64,000 nucleotides of DNA, from the NCBI RefSeq assembly GCF_004762035.2, contig NZ_SIJK02000002.1, positions 103,728 through 167,727 of the forward strand, read 5' to 3'. The position numbers were made by a program, and so were the translations under genes. Below, piece after piece: positions 1 to 9,370 of the stretch; positions within the stretch are counted from its first letter, which is position 1, and every line of letters begins with the position of its first letter. The notes under the pieces are model-generated. The model did not search any database. It saw only the letters and a list, made by a program, of their open reading frames with translations, and had not been told where the DNA came from. The DNA is from Candidatus Chloroploca mongolica. Lineage in GTDB: Bacteria; Chloroflexota; Chloroflexia; Chloroflexales; Chloroflexaceae.

Positions 1-342
1 TGCCCCATCTGTGGCAAGCCCCCCTTTGTGGAGGCCGTCCTGCCCCCCCGGGTTTGCGCCGGCCCAGACCATCATCCAATGGCCGAGAATGATCTCTTCT
101 GCCGACGGTGTGCGCACCCGCCTCTTGTCGCACCAGAGGTTGCCAAGCGGGTCTGTGCTGGCCCAGACCATCACCCAATGGCTGAGGATGATCTCTTCTG
201 CCGACGGTGTGCGCACCCGCTTCTTGTGCCATCAGAGGTTGCCAAGCGGGTCTGTGCCGGCCCAGACCATCACCCAATGGCCGAGGATGATCTCTTCTGC
301 CGACGGTGTGCGCACCCGCCTCTTGTCGCATCAAACATTTAG
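1..342 (+). CDS. C-terminal end of a zinc-ribbon repeat protein (5' end outside window)
   Basis: The reading frame is open from base 1 and stops with TAG at 340-342, so only the last 113 codons are visible. It begins with a CPIC half-ribbon and then carries three copies of a module starting C-A-G-P-D-H-H-P-M and ending F-C-R-R-C, each with two Cys pairs able to bind zinc. The modules repeat every 33 residues (99 bp) from base 55 onward. A related module (C-x-G-P-D-x-H-P-M ... F-C-x-x-C) ends the next gene, which supports this frame over the overlapping one and suggests the two proteins act together. It sits 55 bp before the next gene on the same strand. The function of the full protein cannot be told. 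Confidence 0.8.
   Translation, partial: CPICGKPPFVEAVLPPRVCAGPDHHPMAENDLFCRRCAHPPLVAPEVAKRVCAGPDHHPMAEDDLFCRRCAHPLLVPSEVAKRVCAGPDHHPMAEDDLFCRRCAHPPLVASNI
55..342 (+). repeat. 99-bp tandem repeat encoding zinc-ribbon modules
   Basis: Two full 99-bp units (55-153, 154-252) and a partial third (253-342) are nearly identical in DNA as well as protein. Such near-identity indicates recent unit duplication and makes the array a likely site of copy-number change. Confidence 0.85.
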
Positions 343-397
343 GCTGACTATATATGAAGTGCTGCACATCTGCACCGGCTTTGCCTGCGAGAATGCT

Positions 398-3300
398 ATG
401 AATACTCTTGGCTGTCATCACAACCTTCACCGACTTCTATTCGTCCTGCTCGTATGTGGGTTGGGGCTACTTGGACTTCAAGCTTTGCCCGTCCAGGGAC
501 AAGGAGGAGAGGCATTACGCGTTGAGCGTGAGGTCAATCCTCTCACTGGCGAGTTTGGTCAGGTTGAATTCACAGTTACCCTGACTTTGAGTGGTGATAG
601 CGATATTTGTGATGTGCAGATAGTTAGTCAGCCAACCGACATCATCCTTGTGCTTGATCGCTCAGGCAGTATGAATGATGCTGCTGGTGGAGGTATGCGC
701 AGCAGTAAGTTCGAGGTTATGCAGGAAGCAGCCAAGGGTTTTATCAATCGCGTTGATCTCAACCGCGACCGTGTAGGGGTGGTGGCCTTCGATGGGTCAG
801 CCAATACGGTAATCGCTATCTCGAGTGATGCTGCTCAGATCCAACAAGCTATTGATCAGATTGGACTTGGCAGCAGTACCAGGATTGATGCAGGCATCCT
901 GGTCGCAGAGCGTGAGTTTGGCTTGAGCGGGCGAAATGAAGCGACCCAGGTTCTAGTCTTGCTCACAGATGGTCGTCAACCTTCTGCGCCAGTATTGCGT
1001 GCCGCTGAAGCAGCACGCAATACTGGCATCAGAATTATTACGATTGGGCTAGGATCAGACGTTGATGCGAACTTGCTACGAGAAATCGCCTCACAACCCA
1101 GTGACTATTACGCGGCGGCCCAGGCAGGTGATCTCGAGCAGATCTATGCCACGATTGCCGAAGTGGTCATCAGACCGGTCGCTGCTAGCCAGATCGTTGT
1201 CAACCACAACTTCGATCCCACTACGCTGGAGATCATTCCTGATTCGATTGATCCACCTGGAAATGTAAGCGGCGGGACGATCACCTGGGTCGTTCCCAAG
1301 CTGTTGGATGTCCCGATACCATTGAGCTATCGTGTACAACCTCGAAACCCGGGCCAGACTGAAGTAGGTCGGGGCGATCAAGTGACGTATCAACGTTGCG
1401 GCGATCCTAGTAACTCAGTGCCCATCAACTTTGTGCAAGGACTACCACTTAGTTTTCTAGCACCCCCAACACCAACGCTGCGTCCTACCCTGACCCCAGC
1501 GCCCCCCTTGCCTCCAACACCAACGCCAACGACGGGTCAAAAGATTATCCAGGGCAGCCAGAGTTTCTTCTGTGATAGTGCCTGGTGGCCCTGGTTGCTC
1601 GGATTCCTTGTTTTCATTTTCCTGCTTTGGTGGCTCTGGCGAGTTTGGCAAGAGTTACAGAAGGCCCCGCATGAGCAGCGGCTCTGTGCGCTGATTCCGT
1701 GGTTGTTGCTCCCGATCCTCATACTGGCCCTCAACCAGTTACTCGGCGTGGTTGGTGCGTGTGATGCGCGTGAGGCCGTCTACTTCTGGCGGATTGATGA
1801 ACGCGGCGCGAATGGGATTTACACCACTGATCTGCGTGGCCTACGGCCAGCGCAGCCATTGACGGCACTAACTGATCAGGGTTGTATTGGTTGCCATACG
1901 GTCAATTCAAACCAGCATCAAATCGCAGCGATTAAGGGCGGTTTAGGTGGCCCGATTGTCGTTTACAAGCTTGACGGAACACCCGTTCAGGTACCAGATC
2001 AACGTGCTGCCTACCTTAGTTGGTCACCCGACGGATCGAAGTTAGCATTCTCAGACTCGCAATTGAATATCCAGATTCTCGATCTGGTGACGGGTACCAC
2101 TACAGAACTGGAAGGTGCCAATGATCCGGCCGTCGCTGAACTCATGCCAGCCTGGTCACCTGATGGGCAAACCATCGCTTTTGTACGGGGCACAACTACC
2201 ATTAACCAGGCTACCTTTGCGGGGCCGTGCGACATCTATGTTGTAGCAGCGACAGGAGGTATCGCGGTACCCCTCCCTGGAGCGAGCGGGGATGGATTCA
2301 ATTACTATCCCTCATTCTCACCGGATGGGCGCTGGGTTGCCTTTACACGGCATACGAACGGACAAACAACCTACGCCGCACCCGAGGCTGAGATCTTCTT
2401 GATCCCTGCGACAGGTGGATCACCACTGCGTTTAGCTGCAAATGATGCCCCTGGCAAAGTATCAGGAACGCTCAGTAACTCGTGGCCGACCTGGTCGCGT
2501 GATGGGCAGACTATTGCCTTCAACAGCAAGCGTGATGACTCGCATTATGATATTTTTGTTACCACAATTGATACCAATGGTAATTCAGGTGCAGCCATCC
2601 CCCTCCGTAGTGCCGCCCAACCTGGCGTCTTCGAGCATCTGCCCTTCTGGGGTGAACCACCTGCCCGCGACATTACGGCGGAATTGATCGGACTCTGGCC
2701 GTGGCTGATACCAATCTTTCTCGTACTGTTAGCATACTGGCTTTGTCGCTTACGACCGCAGCCACAACCACCAGTCGAGCAGGCAAAAGTACCTCCTCCA
2801 CCAGGAGCTCTGCCACCGCTCCAGTTCAATCCCTTCTGGCAAGTGGCCCCAACCCTGATCATCGGGACGGGAGGCACTGGCCGTATGGTGCTGACCCAAC
2901 TCAAGAAGAGCTTGCGCGATGGTGGCGGTGGGCAATTACCATCGGGTGTGAAGTTTGTGCTCCTTGATACTTCTGAGTTGGAGCAGACCAATATCTTCCG
3001 CGACGCCCAGGGCAAGGCAGTGGGGGTTGAGTTTGCTGGTGTGAGCCTGGAGCAGAACGAAGTATTGCTTATGGGGCAGAACCTCTCAAGTCTGATTGAA
3101 CACACTCGCACCACCATCGAGCAGGCGCTTGATGGTTGGTTTCCCTACAAAGAATACCGCACACTGCCGGTAGGTCAACGCAACCTTGGTTCGGGCACGG
3201 GTGGACGGCGCCCATTGGCCCGTGCTGGTTTGATTGACAAGCTCGTTGGCGATCCTACTACACCAGCAGATGAAGTACCACCCAATGATGCCACCTACCT

Positions 3301-6112
3301 ATGGGATCGGCTCGTAGAGGGTTGTCAGGCAGCTTATGACACCAAGGGGCGGATTGTACGGGTAATTGTAGTCGGCTCGGTAGCAGGCGGTATGAGTGGA
3401 ACAATCACTGATCTGGCGTATCTGGCTCGTCAAGCTGCGCACATGGTTGTGCCGAAAGACGGTACAATTTACATTGAAGGCTACTTCGCCACGCCCGAAG
3501 TCTTTCGCACCGTGGCAGCCAATCCTGATGCGCTGAATATCAATGCAGCGGCCACGCTACGAGAGTTACAGCGCTTCCAACTCAATCAGGGCTTACCCTT
3601 CCCGTTTAGCTACCAGACCGAAGTTCATCCACAGCGAGGTTACCTGAAGGGTGATCTTAGCGTACCCATGTTTGATTACATCACCCTTTTTGGTGGTAGC
3701 GGCGAACCGGAGCGGGGTACAGGTAAGGCTGATGAGCCATGGGCTACCGTGCTTGCCTCTATGGCCGATACAATTGCCCTGCGTCTTGATCGTGCGGTCA
3801 ATGCAGGGGCGCAAGGCGATTATCGCAGCGGCCTGCATGCTCAGGCAACAACAAAGCAGACCAACACCCAGAAGGCAATCGTGGCGGGAACAGGCAGTTA
3901 TGTCGTACGTGTCCCGATTGTCGACATCCAGGAGATAGTCGAAGCCCGCTGGGCACGTAAACTCTTCCATGTCTTCCTGAACGGTTCAGTTGATTCGGAG
4001 CTTCCTTCGTTTAACCCCGACGAGGCAGGGATGGAGGCACCAGTCGCTAACTATGCCAAAGAGTTCATCCTTGGTCAGCACGTTGCGGGTGAGCCGCCTC
4101 ATGGCATGTCTACCGTTGCTTACCTCACTGGAACAGGAAAAGTACGTGCGCGTGATGTTATTGACCTTGCTAACGATGAGGAGGGGCGCCCCTACTATGA
4201 CTATCTTGGCTACGCCCTCGGACTGATCCTTAACGGCGACCAGCAGGGTAGTTTTGCGCGCCGTGCGCCGCGTCTGGGGTATGCCCAGGCCTTTCTGACG
4301 GCTGTTCTTACGTACTTTACTGAGGCGCTGAATGAGGCACGTAATCAGGGGGCTATAGCTCCAGCAGTGGAAGAACGCTCATGGTTCCAACGACTCAACA
4401 TCTGGTTTGGGGGAGGTAAAGCCAACCAGAACGAATGGAATCAGGTGGTGAAACGCCTACAGGCATGGATTGAGGTGACCAAACAGGCGCTGGCTTCTTT
4501 AGAGGCTATGCGCAACATCCTGATTGGTGGCGACCAGCGCCCCAACTCTAATGGCTCGGTCAGCCTCTATCAAGAACTCGCCCAACGCCAGGCAAAAGCC
4601 GAACAACGGCGCGAACAGATGGATCGCATTGCGGTGCGGCGCTACCTCTGGCGGCGTCCGCTTAGCCCAGATCGTGATCCGGCTGAACCTGATAACCAGG
4701 TTGAACTGGTTGACGAATGGTACGAACAGGTTGAACCACGCGTGGCCGAGCATCTTCAGCGCTTCCGATGGAATATTGACCGCAATGGTTCACTAACCCT
4801 TCGCCTCGTGACTTTTGAGAAGGATGCCCAGAAAGCCATCGCACTTGATGCTGCTTCACATAGCATCACCGCAATTGCTGACGAGATCGAGCGGTTAGCG
4901 AAGAGCGTCACCCAAGATCTGGCGAGCAACGTGGCTTTGCACGAACTCCTCTTGACCATGATGCCCAGCAAACTCGCCGATCCAACCGCAGATCTAGTGC
5001 GACTAATGTGGCGTACAGCGTTACCGCACATCCGTTATGCTCAGACACCCAATCAGACTATTGATGGCGAAATGCAAGCTGTGGCGGGCCTCCCACCTCA
5101 GCTTCAAAAGGGCCAAGCACCGCATCCTCTCGAGGTGAGTTTCCAGAATCTTGGAGGCCCACGTACGCTGATTGAAAACACTGAAAATCCGGTGCCAACC
5201 AACGTCATTGAAAGTACCGATAGCATGGCGATCACGCTGCTACGAGAGTATAGTCTGATGCCACTAATTGGCGTACCAGAGTATAAGAGCATCTGGGCAT
5301 ACTACCAACGTAATGCAGGCAGCGCCAACGATACGATGGTGGAATCGCCTTTGTTAGCTACCGTCTATGCTGCCGAACGGGCGAGCTTGGAGTATGAACG
5401 TCGTCTCGAGCGTGGACTAAATCAGGATTTCCGGGCTTTGCATCCAATCATCGTCATGGGTTTGGCCCGCCCAGAGCTTGCAGAACGCTACCTTGCGGCC
5501 TTTACGGCTGGCTGGATTGTACAACGAGCCGGTAACCCGTGGCTACAATGCCCGGACGAGGAATTCAGTCTAGCTCTACGTGGAGGTGAACTCGGCATGG
5601 TCGATTGGCGCGTGGTCGGTCTACTCCGCATAGCCGCAGGTGATCCTGAGGATCAGAGCCTGTTTGACAGCCTGAACGAGCAACTTGGCCGGGCTAATGA
5701 ACAAACGCGCAAAGCATGGCAAGGTTTTGTGCAACAGTTTAAGCCGTCCGGGGTAGCCACGGCTCCCCCAGCGCAACCCCGATTCTGCCTCAATCAGCAT
5801 CCGATGAAGCCAAACGAGAAGTTCTGTGGCCGATGCGGTGCAGTTGCAGTTGGCGAGGGGCTTGTCTGTAACGGCCCGGATCAACATCCGATGAAGCCGA
5901 ATGAGAAGTTCTGTGGTACATGCGGTTTCCCAGCACGGCCCAATCCAACGCTGCCGCAACCTCCCGTGACAGAGCCGATCAAACCCATTGATCTGAGCAA
6001 TGAGCCTGTCTTGGTACAAGATCTGATGGCGGTCGCTGCCTTGGCAGCCTTTAAGCGTGCTGCTCCCGATGAATGGGAGAAACTGGTGATGCAACGTTCA
6101 CGTCGTAGTTAG
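398..6112 (+). CDS. vWA / TolB-propeller / tubulin-like (Tub_2, FtsZ-like) membrane fusion protein
   Basis: A 1,904-residue protein. The start at 398 opens a signal peptide or anchor (hydrophobic residues about 13-30); the frame continues upstream but those codons overlap the preceding gene's repeats. A vWA domain follows with its MIDAS motif DRSGS at 87-91. Two hydrophobic segments lie near 395-415 and 431-450. A TolB/PD40-like propeller spans about 460-750 with repeated SPDG/SRDG blades and a CIGCH c-haem motif at 496-500. A further membrane segment lies near 766-785. A tubulin-like domain then starts with IIGTGGTG (G823-G828) and has the GSVAGGMSG loop at 993-1001. Two zinc ribbons with an HPM core close the protein (1797-1848). 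vWA, propeller and tubulin-like parts thus lie on one chain, probably with the first outside and the last in the cytoplasm. Family precedent: FtsZ-like families linked to vWA and OmpA-type genes have been proposed to remodel membranes. The substrate here is unknown. Confidence 0.85.
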   Translation: MNTLGCHHNLHRLLFVLLVCGLGLLGLQALPVQGQGGEALRVEREVNPLTGEFGQVEFTVTLTLSGDSDICDVQIVSQPTDIILVLDRSGSMNDAAGGGMRSSKFEVMQEAAKGFINRVDLNRDRVGVVAFDGSANTVIAISSDAAQIQQAIDQIGLGSSTRIDAGILVAEREFGLSGRNEATQVLVLLTDGRQPSAPVLRAAEAARNTGIRIITIGLGSDVDANLLREIASQPSDYYAAAQAGDLEQIYATIAEVVIRPVAASQIVVNHNFDPTTLEIIPDSIDPPGNVSGGTITWVVPKLLDVPIPLSYRVQPRNPGQTEVGRGDQVTYQRCGDPSNSVPINFVQGLPLSFLAPPTPTLRPTLTPAPPLPPTPTPTTGQKIIQGSQSFFCDSAWWPWLLGFLVFIFLLWWLWRVWQELQKAPHEQRLCALIPWLLLPILILALNQLLGVVGACDAREAVYFWRIDERGANGIYTTDLRGLRPAQPLTALTDQGCIGCHTVNSNQHQIAAIKGGLGGPIVVYKLDGTPVQVPDQRAAYLSWSPDGSKLAFSDSQLNIQILDLVTGTTTELEGANDPAVAELMPAWSPDGQTIAFVRGTTTINQATFAGPCDIYVVAATGGIAVPLPGASGDGFNYYPSFSPDGRWVAFTRHTNGQTTYAAPEAEIFLIPATGGSPLRLAANDAPGKVSGTLSNSWPTWSRDGQTIAFNSKRDDSHYDIFVTTIDTNGNSGAAIPLRSAAQPGVFEHLPFWGEPPARDITAELIGLWPWLIPIFLVLLAYWLCRLRPQPQPPVEQAKVPPPPGALPPLQFNPFWQVAPTLIIGTGGTGRMVLTQLKKSLRDGGGGQLPSGVKFVLLDTSELEQTNIFRDAQGKAVGVEFAGVSLEQNEVLLMGQNLSSLIEHTRTTIEQALDGWFPYKEYRTLPVGQRNLGSGTGGRRPLARAGLIDKLVGDPTTPADEVPPNDATYLWDRLVEGCQAAYDTKGRIVRVIVVGSVAGGMSGTITDLAYLARQAAHMVVPKDGTIYIEGYFATPEVFRTVAANPDALNINAAATLRELQRFQLNQGLPFPFSYQTEVHPQRGYLKGDLSVPMFDYITLFGGSGEPERGTGKADEPWATVLASMADTIALRLDRAVNAGAQGDYRSGLHAQATTKQTNTQKAIVAGTGSYVVRVPIVDIQEIVEARWARKLFHVFLNGSVDSELPSFNPDEAGMEAPVANYAKEFILGQHVAGEPPHGMSTVAYLTGTGKVRARDVIDLANDEEGRPYYDYLGYALGLILNGDQQGSFARRAPRLGYAQAFLTAVLTYFTEALNEARNQGAIAPAVEERSWFQRLNIWFGGGKANQNEWNQVVKRLQAWIEVTKQALASLEAMRNILIGGDQRPNSNGSVSLYQELAQRQAKAEQRREQMDRIAVRRYLWRRPLSPDRDPAEPDNQVELVDEWYEQVEPRVAEHLQRFRWNIDRNGSLTLRLVTFEKDAQKAIALDAASHSITAIADEIERLAKSVTQDLASNVALHELLLTMMPSKLADPTADLVRLMWRTALPHIRYAQTPNQTIDGEMQAVAGLPPQLQKGQAPHPLEVSFQNLGGPRTLIENTENPVPTNVIESTDSMAITLLREYSLMPLIGVPEYKSIWAYYQRNAGSANDTMVESPLLATVYAAERASLEYERRLERGLNQDFRALHPIIVMGLARPELAERYLAAFTAGWIVQRAGNPWLQCPDEEFSLALRGGELGMVDWRVVGLLRIAAGDPEDQSLFDSLNEQLGRANEQTRKAWQGFVQQFKPSGVATAPPAQPRFCLNQHPMKPNEKFCGRCGAVAVGEGLVCNGPDQHPMKPNEKFCGTCGFPARPNPTLPQPPVTEPIKPIDLSNEPVLVQDLMAVAALAAFKRAAPDEWEKLVMQRSRRS

Positions 6113-6190
6113 CAAAACACATCTGAGACACGGATGGGCGGGGGTGGTACCGCCCATGTCCATCTCCACCTAGTTGAGGGAGGCAGTGCC

Positions 6191-9100
6191 ATGACCATTC
6201 ATACTGTTACTGATCGTGAGACCAAGGTAACATATCAAACAGGGGTAGTTGAATTGGGGGCCGGGGCCACTGCACAGGTATGGCTAGGCACAACGGTCGA
6301 TGATCCTCGCCAAACGGTGGCAATCAAGATTGCCCATCGAGGTATGGCCAAAGAATATCTTGCTGATTTTTGGAGCGAGTTAGATCTTCTGAACTTGTTA
6401 GGCAAATCTGCGGTACATAACTGCGTACCCTGGGCACATAAAGGGTTTTCTGAAGATGATCCGGATCGCGCAATTATTATCATGGAACATATTGGGCGTG
6501 AGTCACTGCTTAGCAAATTAGTTAATCAAGACGATCGAAATTTACCTGAAGAACTTGTCTTAGAAAGTGCCTTCCAATACGCTCAACTTCTTATGGTCAT
6601 CCATGAACTGAGTTACACAATGCGTGGAGACCGTAAAGTTGCTGATTTTTATCTGATTCCGCAAAAAGAAGGGTGGCGCTTGGTAGTACTGGACTGGAAT
6701 CGGGTGCGTATGATTCCTGATAATGCCCCATCACAGAACCGAGCAGAGTTAAAGCGTCAGGATATACGAAGCTTTGGTCAGATCTGGGCAGAGTATGCCC
6801 TTGGGCGTCAGATTGCGCAATTGCCGGCTGTAGATGAAATCAATGACGCAAGATGGGCAAGTATATCACGTGGTTTACGTACAATTTTAAGCCGATCTGT
6901 TCAATCCAGAGCCGGTTGGGGATATCAAAGTGCTAGTGAATTGTTTGAAGATCTCAAATGGTATCGCGGAATTATTCGCATCAAAGAAGAAGATAGCATT
7001 GAAGCACTACTAATGGATGCTAGAAAGATCAGAACAGACATAGAGCAGAGTATATTCTCAGCACCAAATATCAAGTTAGTTAATAAGCTACTCATTATTA
7101 CAGATGTTATACTCTCTAAAGCGCAAGAATTCGATAAAGAAGAAGTATATAAGCTGCAGACATGGGCTGAGCAGCAGGCTTCATCATTGCACCAAGAGAC
7201 AATTGAAGCGATTCAGCAGATCCATCAATGTCTTATGGTGCGTGATAATGAAGGAGCACAACAAATCGTGCAAACTACTTTGCAACGATTTCAGGCTCAA
7301 AGTAGCGATTCACAACAAGCATACCTGCGTCTGCTGCGCTGGTCGCTTGTCACGCATGTAGGCACACTATGTGATGAGCATCGTATTGATGCATACGAAC
7401 AAATACGTAGCTTATCAGACAGTCTTATGCAACTAGAACAAGTTATTTACTCATTTGGACAGCCTGCTGATCAGGTCATGAATAGCATGTTGCGTATTTT
7501 CACACCATTAGAACATACGATAAATACCCTTCCCGATTTTGTGAAAGAAAAGATCCAACCTCTTATGCACGAACTGAATCTGCACATCTCTTTAGCGCAG
7601 GTGCGACAGAAGCGAGCAAGAGGCGAGGATTTTTCGCGTGAACAAGCGCAAGTCATTACATACTGGCACGAGCTTGAAAAAATAAATCGACCTTATGCAG
7701 TCTGCCTGCAGTCAGAAAACGCCGATTTAGATCGGGAAATGAGTATGCAAATGATGCAAAATTGGAGGCAAAAGGAAAATCAAAATAGGCAAGTACAACT
7801 CTCCAATGCTATTCGCGAAGTCTCGAAGGCGCTCAATAGTACAGGTTGCTGGCGAGATCTTACAACTGAAATTCAGGCACTACGCGATCAGTTGTTTCAT
7901 ATAGGTAGTTTAGATGATTATGATCAGACGAGAAATGACATACTATCATGGATTAACGAAATTGCTCTGATTAATGAATGTTTTATTACTAACAAAATAA
8001 GTGGCATAATTGATCGGCATGTAATCACTTCTTCCTCACCGTCAGAGGAGTATGAGTATAAATTGCTTCAACAACGAGTTGCGAAGGCTGCACGGGCGAA
8101 ATTAGAGCAAATACGGCATAAAGTACTCTGGCCTGATGAAATCAAGCAAGCATATGAACTGATTCAGGTATTGCAAGCCTTACCACCCAGTATTGAGCAC
8201 AACGAGAAAGAACTTGAGGTATGGAGACAGGAGCTGCAGGGAATCAACGAGATTCGTGAAGAATTATTCAAAGAACTACGTGAAATTTTTGGTGAAATAG
8301 AAGTAAGTCCTGAATTTTTTCTGACAAATCTTGACAATGTACGAATCGATCAAATTCTTGAAGAGAGTAGAAGCACCTATTTTATGCAGCTTTATGATCG
8401 TCCTGGCATGACGAATCTTGAAGCAAGCTATCAGGTTGAGACATTGATCACGGCTCGACGCTCCGCACGTTTGGTTTACTATCTCAACGATATCGCAGCC
8501 AATCTCATCCAACTTGCGACAGCTCTTCAGGAAGAGAATAAGCGTTTCGAAGAAAGTCTCATACTCAGCAATGATATTCTAAGACAAGCTCAGCGCTTTG
8601 AATTAATGTTACGGCGACCAGAACACACCTTATTAATTGATCGTGCTGAAGCATATAGCCGCCGAATCAAAAGCATTGAAGAGGGACTCAGTAAAGCCAA
8701 ACAAATTACGGATCAGTTTAATGTATTATCACAACAAGTCTTTCAGCATGAAAATGAGATACTCCATACAATTAAAAAACAAAAAAACATTGAAGATCAA
8801 TTTGAGAACATAAGATCTAAAACAGAAGATATGGAAAATAAAATCAAATTATCTGATAGTAGTTTTTCTCAAATAGAAAATTATACGAACAATACGCTAA
8901 TTAAATTACTAAACATTCAAATATCCCATGGTTTTTATGCAATTCGCCAACTAAATCTAGATAAAGAAAACGGCGCACAATCTTTTCTTGAAAATGCAAT
9001 TCAAATATCAAAACAGTTGCCAACTGATCGTGTTAGAGACAATATTATTGAACAACTCAGGGGATCAGTAAACTGGTTAGAAACTATATATCGCAGGCAA

Positions 9101-9328
9101 GACTTATACGAAGTACTGCGTAACTATCTTGAGTCAATCAACCTACGCGATCTTGAAAAAGCCGATGAGGCCTTCAAGCAGTTTCAGGGGTTGACCGTCA
9201 ATGTACCTAGTCTTCGTGAACACTGGCTTATAACTGAACTACAAGACGAATACCGGATGTTGTGTCGCAGTCGCAACCCGGAAGCGCAACAAGGACGTTT
9301 CCTAAAAAGGATTTGGCCACAACAATAA
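6191..9328 (+). CDS. Divergent protein kinase-like protein with long coiled-coil tail
   Basis: A 1,045-residue protein. The ATG at 6191 is chosen because GGGAGG stands just before it. The N-terminal 280 residues look like a protein kinase: a Gly-rich loop (GAGATAQV), VAIK lysine K46, a probable helix-C Glu at E63, then RGDRKVAD in place of HRDxKxxN (D147, K149, D151) and DWN in place of DFG (D168). Key acids remain, but the Asn and the Gly are lost, so activity is uncertain and it may be a pseudokinase. The remaining roughly 750 residues are strongly helical and charged, as in long coiled coils. No membrane segment is seen. It lies between the tubulin-like gene and a helical repeat gene, so a scaffold or regulator of that machine is likely. 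Codons become visibly A+T-rich around 8700-9100. Confidence 0.7.
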   Translation: MTIHTVTDRETKVTYQTGVVELGAGATAQVWLGTTVDDPRQTVAIKIAHRGMAKEYLADFWSELDLLNLLGKSAVHNCVPWAHKGFSEDDPDRAIIIMEHIGRESLLSKLVNQDDRNLPEELVLESAFQYAQLLMVIHELSYTMRGDRKVADFYLIPQKEGWRLVVLDWNRVRMIPDNAPSQNRAELKRQDIRSFGQIWAEYALGRQIAQLPAVDEINDARWASISRGLRTILSRSVQSRAGWGYQSASELFEDLKWYRGIIRIKEEDSIEALLMDARKIRTDIEQSIFSAPNIKLVNKLLIITDVILSKAQEFDKEEVYKLQTWAEQQASSLHQETIEAIQQIHQCLMVRDNEGAQQIVQTTLQRFQAQSSDSQQAYLRLLRWSLVTHVGTLCDEHRIDAYEQIRSLSDSLMQLEQVIYSFGQPADQVMNSMLRIFTPLEHTINTLPDFVKEKIQPLMHELNLHISLAQVRQKRARGEDFSREQAQVITYWHELEKINRPYAVCLQSENADLDREMSMQMMQNWRQKENQNRQVQLSNAIREVSKALNSTGCWRDLTTEIQALRDQLFHIGSLDDYDQTRNDILSWINEIALINECFITNKISGIIDRHVITSSSPSEEYEYKLLQQRVAKAARAKLEQIRHKVLWPDEIKQAYELIQVLQALPPSIEHNEKELEVWRQELQGINEIREELFKELREIFGEIEVSPEFFLTNLDNVRIDQILEESRSTYFMQLYDRPGMTNLEASYQVETLITARRSARLVYYLNDIAANLIQLATALQEENKRFEESLILSNDILRQAQRFELMLRRPEHTLLIDRAEAYSRRIKSIEEGLSKAKQITDQFNVLSQQVFQHENEILHTIKKQKNIEDQFENIRSKTEDMENKIKLSDSSFSQIENYTNNTLIKLLNIQISHGFYAIRQLNLDKENGAQSFLENAIQISKQLPTDRVRDNIIEQLRGSVNWLETIYRRQDLYEVLRNYLESINLRDLEKADEAFKQFQGLTVNVPSLREHWLITELQDEYRMLCRSRNPEAQQGRFLKRIWPQQ

Positions 9329-9370
9329 ATATCGAAACCCTGTATAGGGACACCTGATGGAAAGAGACCT

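Noticed and set aside
55-342. CRISPR array from 99-bp repeats
   Set aside because: The repeats are adjacent with no spacers and code in frame for zinc ribbons.
11-397. Upstream extension of the vWA/tubulin gene
   Set aside because: It reads the zinc-ribbon repeats in the wrong frame. The other frame gives conserved Cys pairs and the next protein shares that motif; ATG 398 opens a signal peptide.
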